Assembly (NCBI GenBank): GCA_937974135.1
Contig: CALJIH010000153.1
Coordinates: 1-17,827, forward strand
From: an uncultured Cocleimonas sp.
GTDB lineage: Bacteria > Pseudomonadota > Gammaproteobacteria > Thiotrichales > Thiotrichaceae
DNA: 17,827 nt
Reading direction: 5' to 3'
Shown: one piece after another, positions 16,008 through 17,827 of the stretch
How the letters are laid out: each line of letters opens with the position of its first letter
Position numbering within the stretch: position 1 is the stretch's first letter
Made by a program: the position numbers and the translations under genes
Notes under the pieces: generated by a model
The model's input: the letters and a program-made list of their open reading frames with translations, nothing else
Told to the model about the DNA's origin: nothing
Databases searched by the model: none

Positions 16008-16460
16008 TTGAGACTCAAAATACCACCACCGATTTATGCCCTAAGCATTGCATTGGTAATGTGGTTGTTGAGTCGTTATTTTCCCATTAGTAAATTGATT
16101 GAGAGTCCTTGGAATAATCTCGGGATTGTCATGGTGATTTTAGCGGCTTTGATGGATTTCACGTCTTTGTATTTGTTTTTCAAGAAAAGAACAACACCGA
16201 ATCCAATGAAACCCGAATTCACGACTGGTTTGGTCACTAACGGTATGTATAGATTTAGCAGAAATCCAATGTATTTGGGTATGTTGGTGATGTTAATTGG
16301 GTTTGCGGTTTATCTCGGTCAGCTCACCCCATTTTTAATATTACCCGCATTTTATTTTTTGATTACTGAAATGCAAATCAAGCCAGAAGAAGAAATGCTT
16401 GAACAAAAATTTGGTAAAGAATATTTAGAATATAAACGTAGGGTTAGAAGATGGCTTTGA
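16008..16460 (+). CDS. Isoprenylcysteine carboxyl methyltransferase-like membrane protein
   Basis: The 150-residue protein has about four membrane helices and the C-terminal SAM-binding pattern of the ICMT/PEMT group: GLVTNGMYRFSRNPMYLGM at about 77-95, then EEEMLEQKFGKEYLEYK and RRVRRWL at the end. Bacterial members usually have unknown methyl acceptors; some act on lipids. The start is TTG at 16008: an in-frame TAA lies at 15993-15995 and no ATG is available, while AAGGAA at 15994-15999 is well placed. A two-codon ATG CGT TGA lies at 16003-16011 in another frame, overlapping the TTG. The end overlaps the next gene by 10 bases, which suggests translational coupling. In this operon it may modify the exported compound; this is inferred. 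Confidence 0.9.
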   Translation: MRLKIPPPIYALSIALVMWLLSRYFPISKLIESPWNNLGIVMVILAALMDFTSLYLFFKKRTTPNPMKPEFTTGLVTNGMYRFSRNPMYLGMLVMLIGFAVYLGQLTPFLILPAFYFLITEMQIKPEEEMLEQKFGKEYLEYKRRVRRWL

Positions 16461-17689
16461 ATAATATTAAATCACTTTCGAGACTATCGGCGCTTTGTGT
16501 ATTTGCGTTGTTTTCTTTAAATGCAAAGGCTGATAATAAATTCTTAGATAATGTTTCTGGCAATATTTCACTAGAAGGACGTTTATATACTGAAGATCCT
16601 GCTTTCCCAAAACAGTCAAAAAGTGGGGGGGTGTCTTTAAGTCTTTCTCCTGAATACAAATATCGCAATGAAGATGATAGCGCGCAGTTTACCTTTGCCC
16701 CTTATTATCGTTGGGATGATAAAGATGACGAGCGTACCCATGGTGATATTCGCCAATTAGATTATGTGGTTGCAAAAGATGATTGGGAATTTCAGGTGGG
16801 TATTGGAAAAAAATTCTGGGGGGTAACTGAATCTCAACATTTGGTTGATATTATTAATCAAACAGACGCTGTGGATGGATTTGATGGTGAGGATAAATTA
16901 GGTCAGCCATTACTCAGATACAGTAAATTAAGTGACAATGGTTCGATCGATTTTTTTGTTCTACCTTATTTTCGCGAAAGAACCTTTGCTGGCGAAAGAG
17001 GGCGCTTACGTTTTCCCTTAGTCGTTGATACGGATGATGTTAGCTATGAATCAAAATCTGAAGAAAAACACATTGATTATGCTTTAAGAATTTCAGAGTC
17101 TATAGATGAGTTCGACGTTGGCTTTAGTATCTTTGATGGTACTTCACGAGAGCCAATCCTTACTCCTGGGTTAAGAAATGGCAGTCCCGTATTAAAACCA
17201 TTTTATCCCTTGATAACTCAATACGGACTTGATTTACAATACACGGGTGAAAGTATTATTTGGAAATTAGAAGCGATTCATCGAACTCCAAATTCTTCAG
17301 CCTCAGGATTTGATGATTACAGTGCAGCAGTGGGTGGTTTCGAGTATACCTTGCCAACCATTACTGAAGCAGGTGCTGAGCTAGGTTTACTAGCTGAATA
17401 TCATCGTGACTCACGTGGTGAGGTAATTGGTGTGGCATTTCAAAATGATTTGTTTCTTGGTGCACGTTTAGCCCTTAATGATGCAGACAGTAGCGAGTTA
17501 TTAGCGGGTGCGTTTATTGATTTGGATAACTCAACTAAAAGTATACGATTAGAAGGTAGCCGTCGTGTGGGCAACGGCATGAAAGTTAATTTAGAAGCGC
17601 AGTTTTTTACGGATGTTGATGAAGCTGATCCACTGCAAAGTGTGGCACAAGATGATTTTATAAAGCTTGAATTGCAGAAGTTCTTTTAA
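16451..17689 (+). CDS. Outer-membrane beta-barrel protein of unknown function
   Basis: The 412-residue product has a Sec signal peptide cleaved after AKA (about residue 27). The mature protein has many alternating polar/apolar short strands (VSLSLSPEYKYR, AQFTFAPYYRW, WEFQVGIGKKFWG, MKVNLEAQFF) and ends in Phe-Phe (KLELQKFF), the typical signature of an outer-membrane barrel recognised by the BAM complex. I do not recognise the exact family. It starts inside the last codons of the ICMT-like gene (ATGGCTTTGA overlap), so it is coupled to the operon. Residues 56-62 (SKSGGVS) are encoded by a copy of the dispersed G-rich motif with a G7 tract at 16625-16631. A slip in that tract would truncate the protein early. 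It probably acts as the outer-membrane end of the RND/LolA-like pathway. Confidence 0.82.
   Translation: MALNNIKSLSRLSALCVFALFSLNAKADNKFLDNVSGNISLEGRLYTEDPAFPKQSKSGGVSLSLSPEYKYRNEDDSAQFTFAPYYRWDDKDDERTHGDIRQLDYVVAKDDWEFQVGIGKKFWGVTESQHLVDIINQTDAVDGFDGEDKLGQPLLRYSKLSDNGSIDFFVLPYFRERTFAGERGRLRFPLVVDTDDVSYESKSEEKHIDYALRISESIDEFDVGFSIFDGTSREPILTPGLRNGSPVLKPFYPLITQYGLDLQYTGESIIWKLEAIHRTPNSSASGFDDYSAAVGGFEYTLPTITEAGAELGLLAEYHRDSRGEVIGVAFQNDLFLGARLALNDADSSELLAGAFIDLDNSTKSIRLEGSRRVGNGMKVNLEAQFFTDVDEADPLQSVAQDDFIKLELQKFF
16618..16638 (+). repeat. Dispersed G-rich motif, copy 4 (inside a CDS)
   Basis: AAAAAGT, seven G, TGTCTTT. It is nearly identical to copies 1 and 5 but is in frame within the outer-membrane protein gene, where it encodes KSGGVSL. 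Confidence 0.65.
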
Positions 17690-17720
17690 AATCCGATTTA
17701 ATTTTAATTAGAAATACCAT

Positions 17721-17741
17721 AAAAGTAGGGGGGTGTCTTTT
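17721..17741 (+). repeat. Dispersed G-rich motif, copy 5
   Basis: AAAAGTAG with a run of six G, then TGTCTTTT. The AAAAG and CTTTT ends are inverted repeats. It lies 32 bases after the stop of the outer-membrane protein gene. Confidence 0.7.
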
Positions 17742-17746
17742 ATTTT

Positions 17747-17780
17747 TAATTCTGCACTATGATTCGACCTTCCCCGGCAT
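17747..17780 (-). pseudogene. Possible decayed 5' end of a RAYT-type (Y1) transposase
   Basis: On the minus strand, ATG at 17780 opens a short stretch that, after restoring one missing base in codon 5 and one in codon 10, reads MPGKARIIVPEL. This resembles the usual start of REP-associated tyrosine transposases (MPRKAR, two residues, PG). The frame as it stands stops after seven codons. It then runs directly into motif copy 5. Evidence is limited to about 12 codons with two assumed deletions, so this is tentative. Confidence 0.25.
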
Positions 17781-17827
17781 TTCCTAACGGAAATTGCTCT
17801 CACCCTCCTTGACTCTCAGGGAGTCGA

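Overview
The window looks like chromosomal DNA from an AT-rich gammaproteobacterium. The strongest clue is gene order: a ypjD-like gene diverges from ffh, and the rpsP-rimM-trmD-rplS operon follows, an arrangement shared with Escherichia coli and many relatives. All intact genes are full length. I see no rRNA, tRNA, CRISPR array or complete insertion sequence. The genus cannot be fixed from this sequence.

Layout. 1-916 (-): YpjD/CcsA-like membrane protein, open to the left edge. 1037-2413 (+): ffh, the signal recognition particle GTPase. 2430-2756 (-): a small unrecognised secreted protein between ffh and rpsP. 2757-3058: promoter and structured leader of the ribosomal operon. 3059-4987 (+): rpsP-rimM-trmD-rplS, closed by a strong terminator at 5008-5038. 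5195-7045 (+): membrane-anchored PAS-GGDEF-EAL protein with a degenerate GGDEF and an apparently intact EAL domain. 7263-8939 (+): pgi. 9030-11108 (-): metG, convergent with pgi. 11297-11818 (+): a protein with the fold signatures of a bc1-complex Rieske subunit that has lost all four [2Fe-2S] ligands. 11936-17689 (+): a co-directional cluster of TetR regulator, RND/MMPL permease, LolA-like periplasmic protein, isoprenylcysteine-methyltransferase-like membrane enzyme and outer-membrane beta-barrel protein, with a strong palindromic operator at its front.

How the parts fit. The left half is housekeeping: protein targeting, ribosome assembly and tRNA modification, glycolysis and Met-tRNA charging. 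The last five genes look like one envelope unit, with an inner-membrane pump, a lipid-binding-type periplasmic carrier and an outer-membrane partner under ligand-responsive repression. This is the best candidate for an undescribed system, probably lipid or hydrophobic-compound trafficking, but its substrate cannot be read from the sequence.

Two other signals stand out. First, a short G-rich motif (AAAAGTRG, a G-run, TGTCTTT) occurs five times. Four copies lie at or just beyond gene 3' ends, and one lies inside the outer-membrane protein gene as a G7 tract. The last copy abuts what may be a decayed start of a RAYT-type (REP-associated tyrosine) transposase. Second, the trmD Shine-Dalgarno sequence lies in a perfect palindrome that exactly fills the rimM-trmD gap, a plausible device for keeping TrmD synthesis below that of the ribosomal proteins.
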